Shown: positions 25,506-34,065, numbered from the stretch's first letter. The stretch is DNA of 45,554 nt from UKL13-2 sp947085425 (GCA_947085425.1 CAMTWK010000005.1:1-45554), one strand, 5' to 3'. Notes: generated from the letters alone by a model not told the origin. Made by a program: numbers and translations.

Positions 25506-25551
25506 GTAATCTGACCGCCGTATTGTGGGTCGTGCCGGGGCCTTAAGAAAT

Positions 25552-26910
25552 ATGTCTGAATACGAATCAAGCAAATACATGCTCGGCAGAATCCAGCGTG
25601 CGCCGGAAAATTTTCTGTCGCCGTCACAGATTGTCGATGTTCAAAGTGGTCGCCGTGATTTTTTGCGCGGCGCGTTTACCTCTGCCTTGGCGGCAACCGG
25701 TGCCGGTGCGGCATTGGCCTCAGCGAGTACGTCGCCCGCGTTTAAAGGTGACCCGAATATTTTGACCTTGCCGGAGCATTCCAAAGGCCTTGGCCAACCG
25801 GTTGCGGCAGTTGGTTATGGCAGTCCGTCGAAGTGGGAAAAGAATTTACAGCGTCGTGAAAGTCCCGGCCTGACGCGGGTGTCCGGTGCGTCCGTTTCGT
25901 TTGCGCCGTTGCAGGGGTTCTTCGGCATCATCACGCCGAATGGTTTGCATTTCGAACGCCATCATCAAGGCTGGTGGGATATCGATCCTTCCCAACATCG
26001 TTTCATGATCAACGGGCTCGTTAAGAACCCCAAGGTTTATACGATGGATGACCTGATGCGTTTGCCGTCGGTGTCACGCATGCATTTTATCGAGTGCGGC
26101 GCCAATACCGCCATGGAGTGGGGCAATGTGGCGGTGCCGACAGTGCAATACAGCCACGGCATGTTGAGCTGCTGCGAATTTACCGGCGTGCCGTTGTCTG
26201 TGCTGATGGAGGATTGTGGCTACGATAAGGTGAAGGGCAAATACCTGCTGGCCGAAGGTGCGGATGGTTCCAGCATGACCCGCACCATCGCCATGGAACG
26301 CGCACTGGATGATTGTATTGTGGCGTATGCCATGAACGGCGAAATGTTGCGCCCGGAAAATGGTTACCCATTACGTTTGGTGGTGCCGGGTATTCAGGGG
26401 GTGAGCTGGGTGAAGTGGTTGCGCCGCATTGAAGTCGGTGACCAACCCTATGCCACCAAAGACGAAGTGTTGCACTATGTCGATTTAATGCCGGACGGTA
26501 TGTTACGCCAATACACTGGCATTCAAGAATGCAAGAGTGTCATTACCACGCCGTCAGGCGGTCAGACGTTGTTGGACAAGGGTTTTTACAACGTCAGTGG
26601 TTTGGCATGGTCCGGGCGCGGCAAGATCAAACGTGTGGATGTCTCGTTTGACGGCGGCAAGAATTGGAAAACGGCGCGGCTGGAGTCGCCGATTCAGAGC
26701 AAATGTCTGACACGATTTAATATTGGCTGGAATTGGGACGGTGGTGAAACGGTATTACAAAGCCGGGCGATTGATGACACTGGTTATGTTCAGCCGAAGA
26801 TCAATCAATTACGCGCGGTGCGCGGCACCCGTTCGATTTATCACAACAACGCCATTCAGAGTTGGAAAGTCGCGCCGACCGGCGAAGTTGCCAACGTGCA
26901 GGTGTACTGA
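25552..26910 (+). CDS. soxC: Sulfane dehydrogenase molybdenum subunit SoxC
   Basis: A 452-aa periplasmic molybdoenzyme of the sulfite oxidase family. It has a Tat signal with RRDFLRG at 34-40, the cofactor cysteine C182 in FIECGANTAMEWG, and a C-terminal dimerisation domain (about 335-440). With the cytochrome SoxD it oxidises the sulfane sulfur left on SoxY, giving complete conversion of thiosulfate to sulfate without sulfur globules. The ATG at 25552 is used; a GTG nine codons earlier is possible. The soxD start overlaps its stop codon by one base. The Sox order here, C-D-Y-Z-A-X-B, is the common betaproteobacterial arrangement. Confidence 0.93.
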   Translation: MSEYESSKYMLGRIQRAPENFLSPSQIVDVQSGRRDFLRGAFTSALAATGAGAALASASTSPAFKGDPNILTLPEHSKGLGQPVAAVGYGSPSKWEKNLQRRESPGLTRVSGASVSFAPLQGFFGIITPNGLHFERHHQGWWDIDPSQHRFMINGLVKNPKVYTMDDLMRLPSVSRMHFIECGANTAMEWGNVAVPTVQYSHGMLSCCEFTGVPLSVLMEDCGYDKVKGKYLLAEGADGSSMTRTIAMERALDDCIVAYAMNGEMLRPENGYPLRLVVPGIQGVSWVKWLRRIEVGDQPYATKDEVLHYVDLMPDGMLRQYTGIQECKSVITTPSGGQTLLDKGFYNVSGLAWSGRGKIKRVDVSFDGGKNWKTARLESPIQSKCLTRFNIGWNWDGGETVLQSRAIDDTGYVQPKINQLRAVRGTRSIYHNNAIQSWKVAPTGEVANVQVY

Positions 26911-27971
26911 TGATGCGGTCTCTTTTATTGGTTTTTGCAGCAGTGGCAATGCCCGCGATTGCTCAAGATAATTTTCCCGGAGTCGGCCGCACGGCGACAG
27001 CGGCTGAAATCGCCGCGTGGGACATCGATGTGCGTGCAGATTTTATGGGTTTGCCAAAAGGTGCGGGCTCGGTCAAAACAGGCCGGCAGGTTTGGGAAGC
27101 CAAGTGTGAGTCATGCCATGGTGCGTTTGGTGAGTCTGGGGAAGTATTTACGCCGATTGTCGGTGGCACCACCAAAAAGGACATCGAGACCGGCCGTGTT
27201 GCCAATTTAGCCCGTGCGGACTATCCGCAACGCACCTCGCTGATGAAACTTGCCGAGGTATCCACCTTGTGGGACTACATCAATAGAGCCATGCCGTGGA
27301 ATGCGCCAAAGTCGCTCACAGTCGAAGAGGTGTACGCGGTCACCGCCTACATTCTTTATCTGGGTGATATCGTCCCCGTTGATTTTGTGATGTCGCATAA
27401 AAATATCGCCGAGGTGCAAAACAAACTGCCGAACCGTAATGGACTGATGGTGTGGCGTGCGATGTGGGACGCAAAGGGCAGGGGTGATGTGAACAACGTC
27501 GCCTGTATGGCCGATTGCAAACAAGAAATGAAAAAGATTTCGACGATGCCGGATCATGCGCGTGATTCCCATGGCAATCTCGCTGAGCAAAGCCGTCTGA
27601 TCGGACCGACGCGCGGCGTCGATACCACCAAACCGATTGCCACCACACCACTGACCGGGCGGTTAGTAACTGTCGCGGCCGCATCCGCCCCAAAAGCGGA
27701 ACCCCCACGTGAGGCATCCAATGTCGCCCACCTCGCCAAAAAATATAACTGTACCGCTTGCCATGCGACCGCCAGCAAGTTTGTCGGTCCGAGCTATGCG
27801 GAGATTGCAAAAAAATATGCCGGCAATGCGTCGGCGGCCACCAATTTGATGAACAAAATCAAGCAGGGTGGTTCAGGCGTATGGGGGGCGATCCCAATGC
27901 CGCCAAATGCGGCGATTCCAGAGGCGGAGTTGCGTCAATTGGCAGAATGGAGTTTACGTGGTGGCAAGTAG
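26910..27971 (+). CDS. soxD: Sulfane dehydrogenase dihaem cytochrome subunit SoxD
   Basis: A 353-aa secreted cytochrome. A signal sequence (cut after AIA near 18) is followed by a first cytochrome domain with CESCH at 66-70 and a second C-terminal domain with CTACH at 281-285. The methionine of IPMPPNA near 330 ligates the second haem. The alanine/proline-rich stretch near 255-272 is the linker. It takes electrons from SoxC and passes them to cytochrome c. The second domain is a full c551-type module, as in other two-haem SoxD. An ATG at 26913 is an equal alternative start. Confidence 0.92.
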   Translation: MMRSLLLVFAAVAMPAIAQDNFPGVGRTATAAEIAAWDIDVRADFMGLPKGAGSVKTGRQVWEAKCESCHGAFGESGEVFTPIVGGTTKKDIETGRVANLARADYPQRTSLMKLAEVSTLWDYINRAMPWNAPKSLTVEEVYAVTAYILYLGDIVPVDFVMSHKNIAEVQNKLPNRNGLMVWRAMWDAKGRGDVNNVACMADCKQEMKKISTMPDHARDSHGNLAEQSRLIGPTRGVDTTKPIATTPLTGRLVTVAAASAPKAEPPREASNVAHLAKKYNCTACHATASKFVGPSYAEIAKKYAGNASAATNLMNKIKQGGSGVWGAIPMPPNAAIPEAELRQLAEWSLRGGK

Positions 27972-28175
27972 CATTTTATTGACGTTGAGCACTTGAGTTG
28001 AATGAAGGACCAACGCAGATCCAAAGCATAACTTTTGTTCAGTTGGAATCGCAATTTAAATAGTAATTTGTATGGCAATCTGAAGAGCAATATAAGGAGT
28101 GGCAAGAAAAGAGGCATACAATTTCTTGTATATTAAATTTGATCGTTCGAAGACTTAATGTTGAAAGGAAATCCA
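27972..28175 (+). promoter_or_regulatory. Long leader before soxY with internal promoter and hairpin
   Basis: This 204-base gap is unusual in a tightly packed operon and is markedly AT-rich. A promoter-like pair, TTGTAT (28068-28073) and TATAAG (28091-28096), is spaced by 17 bases. An inverted repeat ATACAA-TTTC-TTGTAT (28116-28131) lies downstream, in what would be the leader. AAAGGAA precedes the soxY ATG. Confidence 0.45.
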
Positions 28176-28643
28176 ATGAACAGACGTAACGCGTTAAAAG
28201 CAGGCGGCGGCACAACAGTGATGGCATTGATGATTTCGGCTGGATTGATCAAGCCGGGTGATGTTTATGCGCTTGATTGGAACAAAAGTGCATTCGAAAC
28301 AAAAAATCTGAACGATACCGTTAAGGCGCTGGGTGGCATGAGCGCAATTGAGTCAAAAGATATTTCGTTTGTGAATGCGCCCGATATTGCTGAAAACGGG
28401 GCTGTTGTGCCGGTCGGTGCACAAAGCAAAATACCGAAGACGGAAATGATCGCCATTTTGGTGGAAAAAAATCCGAATTCGCTGGCAGCGATGTTTACCA
28501 TTCCCGAAGGCACCGAAGCGATTGTTTCGACCCGCGTGAAGATGGGGCAGACCTCCAATATCCACGCAGTTGTAAAGGCGGACGGCAAATTTTATTTTGC
28601 AACCAAAGAGGTCAAGGTCACCCTTGGCGGCTGTGGCGGATAA
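28176..28643 (+). CDS. soxY: Thiosulfate carrier protein SoxY
   Basis: A 155-aa periplasmic sulfur carrier. A Tat-like signal (MNRRNALKAGG, cut near 38) leads to the beta-sandwich domain, and the C-terminus ends in GGCGG, whose cysteine C153 on a flexible arm carries thiosulfate and its oxidation intermediates. This arm moves between the active sites of SoxAX, SoxB and SoxCD. The start at 28176 has AGGA eight bases upstream; six extra codons upstream are unlikely. soxZ follows after 65 bases. Confidence 0.95.
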   Translation: MNRRNALKAGGGTTVMALMISAGLIKPGDVYALDWNKSAFETKNLNDTVKALGGMSAIESKDISFVNAPDIAENGAVVPVGAQSKIPKTEMIAILVEKNPNSLAAMFTIPEGTEAIVSTRVKMGQTSNIHAVVKADGKFYFATKEVKVTLGGCGG

Positions 28644-28708
28644 AACCGCGTCCGGCATTGGTGTATTTCAATTAAACCGCATGAAGCATTGATAGCAAGG
28701 AGATAAAC

Positions 28709-29020
28709 ATGGCAGATCCGATGAGAATTCGAGCCCAGGTAATGGGTAATGCAGTCGATGTACGTGTGTTGATGGCGCACGAAATGGAAACAGGGCAGCG
28801 TAAAGATTCGGCTGGTAAAACAGTGCCGGCATGGTTTATATCCAACGTGTCCGCCACCCACAACGGCAAAACAGTTCTGACCGCACAGTGGGGTCCGGCA
28901 ATTTCGAAAAATCCGTTCCTGTCATTTCGTTTTACAGGTGGCAAGGTCGGCGAAAAAGTCGTGGTCACCTGGGTCGACAACAAAGGTGAAAAACGTACCG
29001 ACGAAGCGGTGATTTCATGA
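28709..29020 (+). CDS. soxZ: SoxZ, partner of SoxY
   Basis: A 103-aa beta-sandwich protein without a signal sequence; it is exported bound to SoxY. The MADPMRIRAQ start, MAHEMETGQR near 24, and the PFLSFRF and GEKVVVTWVDNKG segments are characteristic. AAGGAG lies seven bases before the ATG. The stop overlaps the next gene by ATGA (29017-29020), so a DsrE-like protein is made together with SoxYZ. Confidence 0.95.
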   Translation: MADPMRIRAQVMGNAVDVRVLMAHEMETGQRKDSAGKTVPAWFISNVSATHNGKTVLTAQWGPAISKNPFLSFRFTGGKVGEKVVVTWVDNKGEKRTDEAVIS

Positions 29021-29484
29021 TTGCCGCCCGTAAAGTTTCGTCACTAGGCGCAGTGGTGGCGTTGGTTACGGCCGCAATTTTTTCACTACCGGCTTTGGCA
29101 CAATCGAAGCCTGCTGCCGCGGCTGAAACACCGATCAAGGTGGTGTATCACGTCAGCGAAGGCAACGACCAAGCCACCGCGGCATTGCGTAATATTCGCA
29201 ATCACCTGTCGGCTGACCCGACTGTCAAAATTAGTGTGGTCACCCACGCCAATGGCATCGATTTTTTGCTCGAAGGCGCGAAAGACAAGACCGGCAATGA
29301 ATATGCGGCGAATGTACAAGAGTTGGTCAAGCGCGGCGTTGATTTCCGTGTCTGCAAGATCACCCTTGAGCGGCGCATGATTGATCCTAAAAAAATCATT
29401 GAAGAAGGCAAGTTTGTTACGAGTGGTGTGGCTGAAGTCGCGAAACTGCAAGCCCGTGAAGGTTATGTATATCTGAAGCCGTAA
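29017..29484 (+). CDS. Periplasmic DsrE-like protein embedded in the sox operon
   Basis: A 155-aa protein with a signal sequence (cut near 29, ALA-QS). The rest is a DsrE/DsrF-like Rossmann-type fold: KVVYHVSEGNDQATAALRNI, IDFLLEGAK, and FRVCKITLERR with a single cysteine, C113, at the place where DsrE-type proteins carry persulfide. Cytoplasmic DsrE/TusD proteins relay sulfur; periplasmic ones in Sox clusters are less studied. It is translationally coupled to soxZ and precedes soxA by 89 bases, so a sulfur-relay or SoxYZ-maintenance role is a reasonable inference. Confidence 0.8.
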   Translation: MIAARKVSSLGAVVALVTAAIFSLPALAQSKPAAAAETPIKVVYHVSEGNDQATAALRNIRNHLSADPTVKISVVTHANGIDFLLEGAKDKTGNEYAANVQELVKRGVDFRVCKITLERRMIDPKKIIEEGKFVTSGVAEVAKLQAREGYVYLKP

Positions 29485-29573
29485 GTACAAAAAAATCGGC
29501 TGTCGCAAAGTCTGTTGATTGCGGCCTTTGTAGGACAGACGCTTACGAAGCATCAATAAATGGAGGAGGCCCA

Positions 29574-30494
29574 ATGAATTTTTACCGAATAACACATCAC
29601 GCATCTACGCTGGCCGCGACGTTGGCATTGTCGGTCGTTGCTTTCACTGCTGCGACGGTCAATGCCCAGATGCCCGCTGCCAAAGCCGCACCGGCAGCAC
29701 AAGCCAAGGCTGCACCAAAGGCAGCCGTCAAAGCTGCGGCACCTGCGGTGAGTTCCGACGCCACCATTCGCGAAATCGAACGTTATCGTGCCGCACTTGC
29801 CGATGGCAATCCCGCCGATTTGTGGGAAGCACGCGGCGAAGGCATCTGGAAGAAAAAACGTGGTCCGAAAAACGCATCACTCGAAACCTGTGATTTAGGC
29901 ATGGGCGAGGGCGTGGTCAAAGGTGCGTATGCACATATGCCGCGTTATTTTGCCGATACCGACAAAGTCGAGGACCTCGAGTCGCGTTTGGTCACCTGTA
30001 TGGTGTTTTTGCAGGGCTACACCTACGCACAAGCCAAAAAGGGGCCGTTTGGGTCGGCGGACAATAAGTCGGATATCGAGGCGTTGGTCGCTTATGTCAC
30101 CGCCAATTCGCGTGGCGTAAAGATGAATGTTTCCTTGAAGCACCCAAAGGAAAAAGAAGCCTTTGATATTGGTAAAAAGATGTTTTTCCATCGTGGTGGC
30201 CCGCATGACTTTTCATGTGCGACCTGCCATGCCCAGGACAATATTCGTATTCGTTTGCAGGATCTGCCCAATTTGACCAAGACCGCACCGGCACAGGCTG
30301 CCTACACCGCATGGCCTGCGTATCGCGTCAGTCAGGGTGAGTTACGCTCGTTCCAGTGGCGCTTGTTTGATTGTTTCCGCCAGCAGCGTTTCCCTGCGCT
30401 TGAATTCACCTCGGAAGGCTCTGTGGCGTTAACCACATTCCTTGCCAAGAATGCCAATGGCGGTGTGTTTAATGCGCCATCGATCAAGCGATAA
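29574..30494 (+). CDS. soxA: SoxA, L-cysteine S-thiosulfotransferase catalytic subunit
   Basis: A 306-aa cytochrome. After the signal sequence (cut near 32, NAQ) there is an alanine/lysine-rich spacer (35-58). C106 and C142 replace the first haem site with a disulfide, so this is the single-haem type. The haem site is CATCH at 215-219. C267 in DCFRQQR is the active-site cysteine that ligates haem and is modified to persulfide. With SoxX it links thiosulfate to SoxY. soxX follows after ten bases. Confidence 0.94.
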   Translation: MNFYRITHHASTLAATLALSVVAFTAATVNAQMPAAKAAPAAQAKAAPKAAVKAAAPAVSSDATIREIERYRAALADGNPADLWEARGEGIWKKKRGPKNASLETCDLGMGEGVVKGAYAHMPRYFADTDKVEDLESRLVTCMVFLQGYTYAQAKKGPFGSADNKSDIEALVAYVTANSRGVKMNVSLKHPKEKEAFDIGKKMFFHRGGPHDFSCATCHAQDNIRIRLQDLPNLTKTAPAQAAYTAWPAYRVSQGELRSFQWRLFDCFRQQRFPALEFTSEGSVALTTFLAKNANGGVFNAPSIKR

Positions 30495-30504
30495 GGGGAC
30501 CAAT

Positions 30505-31137
30505 ATGAAAAACAAATTCAACAAAATTTTATTGGTGTGTATTACCGGAGCGGCTGCTGCCATTGCGTCCTCTGCTAATGCGCAATCCAAGGCACCGGCC
30601 GTTGATCACGCCACCGAAGTGATGACCAAGTCGTTTAGTGAGCGTGGTCAGGCAAAGCTCGATCGACTCATTCAAGATAAGACCATGGCGGCGTGCACAA
30701 AATATGCAATGACACCGATGCCAAAAGCGATGGCCAAACAGTTGGAAGAGGAGAATTTTAAGTCCATTCCTTTCCCGGCCGACGGCAAATACATGGGCGA
30801 CTGGAAAGCTGGTGAGCGCATCGCGCAATCCGGAGTGGGCATGCAATTCACCGACAATCCGGCCAATCCCAGTGGTGCCAATTGTTATGCCTGCCACAAA
30901 CTCGCGCCACAGGAACTTTCCTTCGGCACCATCGGCAACAGCCTGACGCAATTCGGCAAAATTCGCGGTTATTCGCAGGAAATGGCCAAATACGCCTACG
31001 GCAAGATTTATAACGCACAAGCGTATTCAGCCTGTTCGAATATGCCGCGTTTTGGCCACAACAAAATCCTGACTGAAACACAGATCAAAGATTTGGTGGC
31101 GTTGTTGATGGATCCGGAGTCACCTGTAAACAAGTAA
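30505..31137 (+). CDS. soxX: SoxX, cytochrome subunit of SoxAX
   Basis: A 210-aa monohaem cytochrome. Signal cut near 27 (ANA-QS), haem site CYACH at 127-131, and the methionine ligand M180 in SNMPRFG. The N-terminal extension (about 28-110) with one cysteine, C64, is the form seen in longer betaproteobacterial SoxX. AGGGG precedes the ATG at 30505. A strong terminator follows, splitting the operon before the GlcG-like gene. Confidence 0.94.
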   Translation: MKNKFNKILLVCITGAAAAIASSANAQSKAPAVDHATEVMTKSFSERGQAKLDRLIQDKTMAACTKYAMTPMPKAMAKQLEEENFKSIPFPADGKYMGDWKAGERIAQSGVGMQFTDNPANPSGANCYACHKLAPQELSFGTIGNSLTQFGKIRGYSQEMAKYAYGKIYNAQAYSACSNMPRFGHNKILTETQIKDLVALLMDPESPVNK

Positions 31138-31170
31138 CCAGCAGTCGCAGTGAGGGCCAGTTGTATAACC

Positions 31171-31199
31171 AAAAAGCCCGGCCTAGCCGGGCTTTTTTT
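31171..31199 (+). terminator. Rho-independent terminator after soxX
   Basis: A 12-bp stem AAAAAGCCCGGC / GCCGGGCTTTTT with loop CTA is followed by further T. It separates soxCDYZ-AX from the GlcG-like gene, soxB and the thioredoxin, so the latter need read-through or a promoter of their own. None is obvious in the 17 bases before the next ATG. Confidence 0.9.
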
Positions 31200-31216
31200 C
31201 CCCTAAAGGAGTGACC

Positions 31217-31732
31217 ATGAACGCAACTTCACCAAACAAGAATTGGATTGCCGCGCTGGTTTGTCTCGGCACGTTTTTTATTGCGAGCAGTCATGCGCAG
31301 GAAGCAACCTTTTCCACCAAAAGCCTGAAGCCGGAGACTGCACTCAAGGCGGCACAAGCGGCGCTTGAATCCTGTCGTAAGAGTGGTTATCAAGTGGCGG
31401 TGGCGGTGGTCGATCGCGCCGGCCTCACCCAGGTGATGTTGCGTGATCGATTTGCCGGGCCACACACCCCGGATACCGCCATCAACAAAGCATGGACTGC
31501 GGTGAGCTTTAGAACAAATTCGTCTGATCTTGCCAAAGAGTCACAGCCGGGTACCGCGATGTATGGCTTACGGCAATTGCCGCGTGTCGTGACGATTGGT
31601 GGCGGCGTTATGATTCAGGGCGCGGGCCATCTCTATGGTGGCATTGGTGTTTCCGGTGCGCCGGGTGGTGCCGCCGATGATGTTTGTGCGTTGGCGGGCA
31701 TTAAAGCCATCGCTGATGAAATTGAATTTTGA
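31217..31732 (+). CDS. Secreted GlcG/HbpS-family haem-binding protein
   Basis: A 171-aa protein with signal sequence (cut near 28, SHA-QE). The GlcG/HbpS fold is seen in the motifs QVAVAVVDRAGLTQVMLRD near 60, HTPDTAINKAWTAVSF near 85, LPRVVTIGGGVMI near 123 and GAPGGAADDVCALAGI near 152. HbpS-type proteins bind haem and respond to redox. AGGAG lies six bases before the ATG at 31217. It lies between soxX and soxB; members of this family occur in sox clusters, but their role in thiosulfate oxidation is not established. Confidence 0.85.
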   Translation: MNATSPNKNWIAALVCLGTFFIASSHAQEATFSTKSLKPETALKAAQAALESCRKSGYQVAVAVVDRAGLTQVMLRDRFAGPHTPDTAINKAWTAVSFRTNSSDLAKESQPGTAMYGLRQLPRVVTIGGGVMIQGAGHLYGGIGVSGAPGGAADDVCALAGIKAIADEIEF

Positions 31733-31747
31733 TCAAGGACAAATAAT

Positions 31748-33493
31748 ATGAGCGGTATGAATCGGCGGGAATTTTTAAACGTATTGGCCATTGCCTCAGC
31801 GGGCGGCATCGCACTCGATAGTCCGGCGGCATTGGCGATGAAAGCCGCACCTTCCGGCAGTGCGGGAATGTACGACTTGCCCACGTTCGGCAATGTGCAT
31901 TTGCTGCATATGACCGATTGCCATGCGCAACTTCTGCCGATTTATTTTCGTGAACCCAACGTCAATTTGGGGGTGGCGATTGCCAATGGCAAACCACCAC
32001 ATTTGGTGGGTGAGAATCTGCTCAAACATTTTGGTTTGCGCCCCGGTACGCGTGAGGCCCACGCCTTCACCTATTTAAACTTTGAAGCGGCCAGCAAAAC
32101 CTATGGCAAGGTTGGTGGTTTTGCCCACTTGGCGACGTTGGTCAAACAGCTCAAAGCCGGTCGGCCGGGCGCGTTGTTGCTCGACGGCGGCGACACCTGG
32201 CAGGGCAGTGGCACCGCACTGTGGACCAAAGGCCAGGACATGGTCGATGCCTGTTTGGAGCTCGGCGTGGATGTGATGACGGCACACTGGGAAATGACCC
32301 TCGGTGACAAACGCGTCAAGGAAATCATTGAAAAAGACTTCAAGGGCAAAATCGATTTTGTTGCCCAGAACATTCACACCACCGACTTTGGTGATCCGGT
32401 GTTTGCGCCATTCACCATGAAAGAAATAAATGGTGTGAAGGTCGCGATTGTCGGCCAGGCATTTCCGTACACGCCGGTGGCCAATCCGCGTTATTTCACA
32501 CCGGAGTGGAGCTTCGGCATCAAAGAAGCGGAAATGCAAAAAACCGTGGATGCCGCCCGTGCCAAAGGCGCGCAGGTGGTGGTGGTGTTGTCACACAACG
32601 GCATGGACGTGGATTTGAAAATGGCATCACGTGTCACCGGCATTGACGCCATCATGGGTGGCCATACCCACGACGGCGTGCCGGCACCATCGATTGTCGA
32701 AAACAAAGGTGGCAAAACGCTGGTCACCAACGCCGGCTCCAACGGCAAGTTTTTGGGCGTGCTTGATTTTGATTTTAAAAACGGCAAGGTTTCTGATTTC
32801 CGTTACAAGTTACTGCCGGTATTTTCCAATCTGTTGCCGGCTGATGCCGGAATGCAAAAGCTGATCACCAGCATCCGCGCGCCTTACGAGGCAAAACTGT
32901 CTGAAAAGCTCGCCACCACGACCGGTTTGCTCTATCGCCGTGGCAACTTCAACGGCACCTTTGACCAATTGATTCTCGATGCCTTGATGGAAACCAAAGG
33001 TGCCGAGATTGCTTTTTCGCCGGGCTTCCGCTGGGGTACCTCGATTTTGCCGAATCAGGCCATTACCTATGAACACGTCATGGATCAATCCGCCATCACC
33101 TACCCGTACACCACGGTCAGTGACATCAAAGGCGAGATGATCAAGACCATTCTGGAAGACGTCGCCGACAACCTGTTTAACCCCGATCCGTATTTGCAGC
33201 AGGGTGGCGATATGGTGCGTGTCGGTGGGCTGCAATACACCATGGCACCGATGGAAAAAATGGGTAGCCGTATTTCCGGCATGATGCTCAACGGCAAACC
33301 GATCGACGCCAACAAAAGCTACAAAGTGGCGGGCTGGGCACCAGTAGCGGAAGACACCAAGGACAGCAAAAACGAACCGATGTCGGAATTGTTGTCCAAA
33401 TATTTGCGCGATAAAAAAACCATCAAACCACGGCCGCTCAATCTGCCGAAGCTGGTGGGTATGAAAGGCAATCCGGGTAACGTGGATCTATAA
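31748..33493 (+). CDS. soxB: Thiosulfohydrolase SoxB
   Basis: A 581-aa periplasmic dimanganese hydrolase of the 5'-nucleotidase family. It has a Tat signal with NRREFL at 5-10, D57 and H59 in MTDCHAQ, GGDTWQGSGTA near 143, SHNGMD near 285 and GGHTHDG near 305 as metal ligands. It removes the terminal sulfonate from SoxY-bound thiosulfate as sulfate. The sequence is complete over the expected 560-590 residues. AAGGAC lies about eight bases before the ATG. It is the customary marker gene for the Sox pathway. Confidence 0.95.
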   Translation: MSGMNRREFLNVLAIASAGGIALDSPAALAMKAAPSGSAGMYDLPTFGNVHLLHMTDCHAQLLPIYFREPNVNLGVAIANGKPPHLVGENLLKHFGLRPGTREAHAFTYLNFEAASKTYGKVGGFAHLATLVKQLKAGRPGALLLDGGDTWQGSGTALWTKGQDMVDACLELGVDVMTAHWEMTLGDKRVKEIIEKDFKGKIDFVAQNIHTTDFGDPVFAPFTMKEINGVKVAIVGQAFPYTPVANPRYFTPEWSFGIKEAEMQKTVDAARAKGAQVVVVLSHNGMDVDLKMASRVTGIDAIMGGHTHDGVPAPSIVENKGGKTLVTNAGSNGKFLGVLDFDFKNGKVSDFRYKLLPVFSNLLPADAGMQKLITSIRAPYEAKLSEKLATTTGLLYRRGNFNGTFDQLILDALMETKGAEIAFSPGFRWGTSILPNQAITYEHVMDQSAITYPYTTVSDIKGEMIKTILEDVADNLFNPDPYLQQGGDMVRVGGLQYTMAPMEKMGSRISGMMLNGKPIDANKSYKVAGWAPVAEDTKDSKNEPMSELLSKYLRDKKTIKPRPLNLPKLVGMKGNPGNVDL

Positions 33494-33495
33494 CG

Positions 33496-33999
33496 ATGTC
33501 GATGTCTGCGCGTATAGGGCTGGTGGCGGTGGTTGCGTGCGCCGGAATGATGTTCGCATCAGCCGGCAGTGCGCGCGAATCCAGCTTGACAGTGGCGATC
33601 GATCTGGCCGCCGACGTCGCGTTTGCAGCCAAGCAGGGCGTACCCATCGTCATTCTCTACAGCTTGGCCGGTTGCCCACAATGTGAGATTGTGCGTCGCT
33701 CACACCTGACGCCGCTCGCCAACGAAACCCCATTGCGGGCGATTGTGCGGCAGCTCAATTTGCAATCGACTGCGCCGATCCGAAATTTTGACGGCACGCT
33801 GACCACGCAAAAAGCGGTGATTGAACAACAAAAAATCGATTTCGCCCCGGTCGTGGTGTTTTATGGCGCAGGCGGCAAGCGGGCGGGTGAGCCACTGGTA
33901 GGCTCGATGCTGGCTGACTTTTACGGTGTTTATCTCGAAAACGGCATTGCTGAAGCAAAAAAATCGCTCGCGCCAACAGGCGGCGCAACAAAAAAGTAG
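33496..33999 (+). CDS. Periplasmic thioredoxin-like protein (SoxS/SoxW-like)
   Basis: A 167-aa protein with a signal sequence (cut near 26, GSA-RE). The thioredoxin-like active site is CPQC at 60-63 after ILYSLAG, and the cis-proline is P118 in FAPVVV. In characterised Sox operons, SoxS and SoxW keep the SoxYZ cysteine reduced. The start follows the soxB stop by two bases, so translation is coupled. An ATG two codons later is an alternative. Assignment as SoxS rather than SoxW is not decided. Confidence 0.8.
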   Translation: MSMSARIGLVAVVACAGMMFASAGSARESSLTVAIDLAADVAFAAKQGVPIVILYSLAGCPQCEIVRRSHLTPLANETPLRAIVRQLNLQSTAPIRNFDGTLTTQKAVIEQQKIDFAPVVVFYGAGGKRAGEPLVGSMLADFYGVYLENGIAEAKKSLAPTGGATKK

Positions 34000-34003
34000 C
34001 GGT

Positions 34004-34033
34004 TTGACCAAACACCCAAAAAACGGCTAAAAT
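34004..34033 (+). promoter_or_regulatory. Promoter of tRNA-Asn
   Basis: TTGACC (34004-34009) and TAAAAT (34028-34033), spaced by 18 bases, each match the sigma-70 consensus at five of six bases. The start would be near 34040, leaving a 26-base 5' leader before the mature tRNA. Confidence 0.65.
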
Positions 34034-34065
34034 ATGCGGCTTCGATGGAGAAGTTAATCGTCGAT

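Noticed and set aside
25552..26910. Sulfite or nitrate reductase instead of SoxC
   Set aside because: The Tat signal, the cofactor cysteine region and the coupled dihaem soxD gene within a full sox cluster fix it as SoxC.
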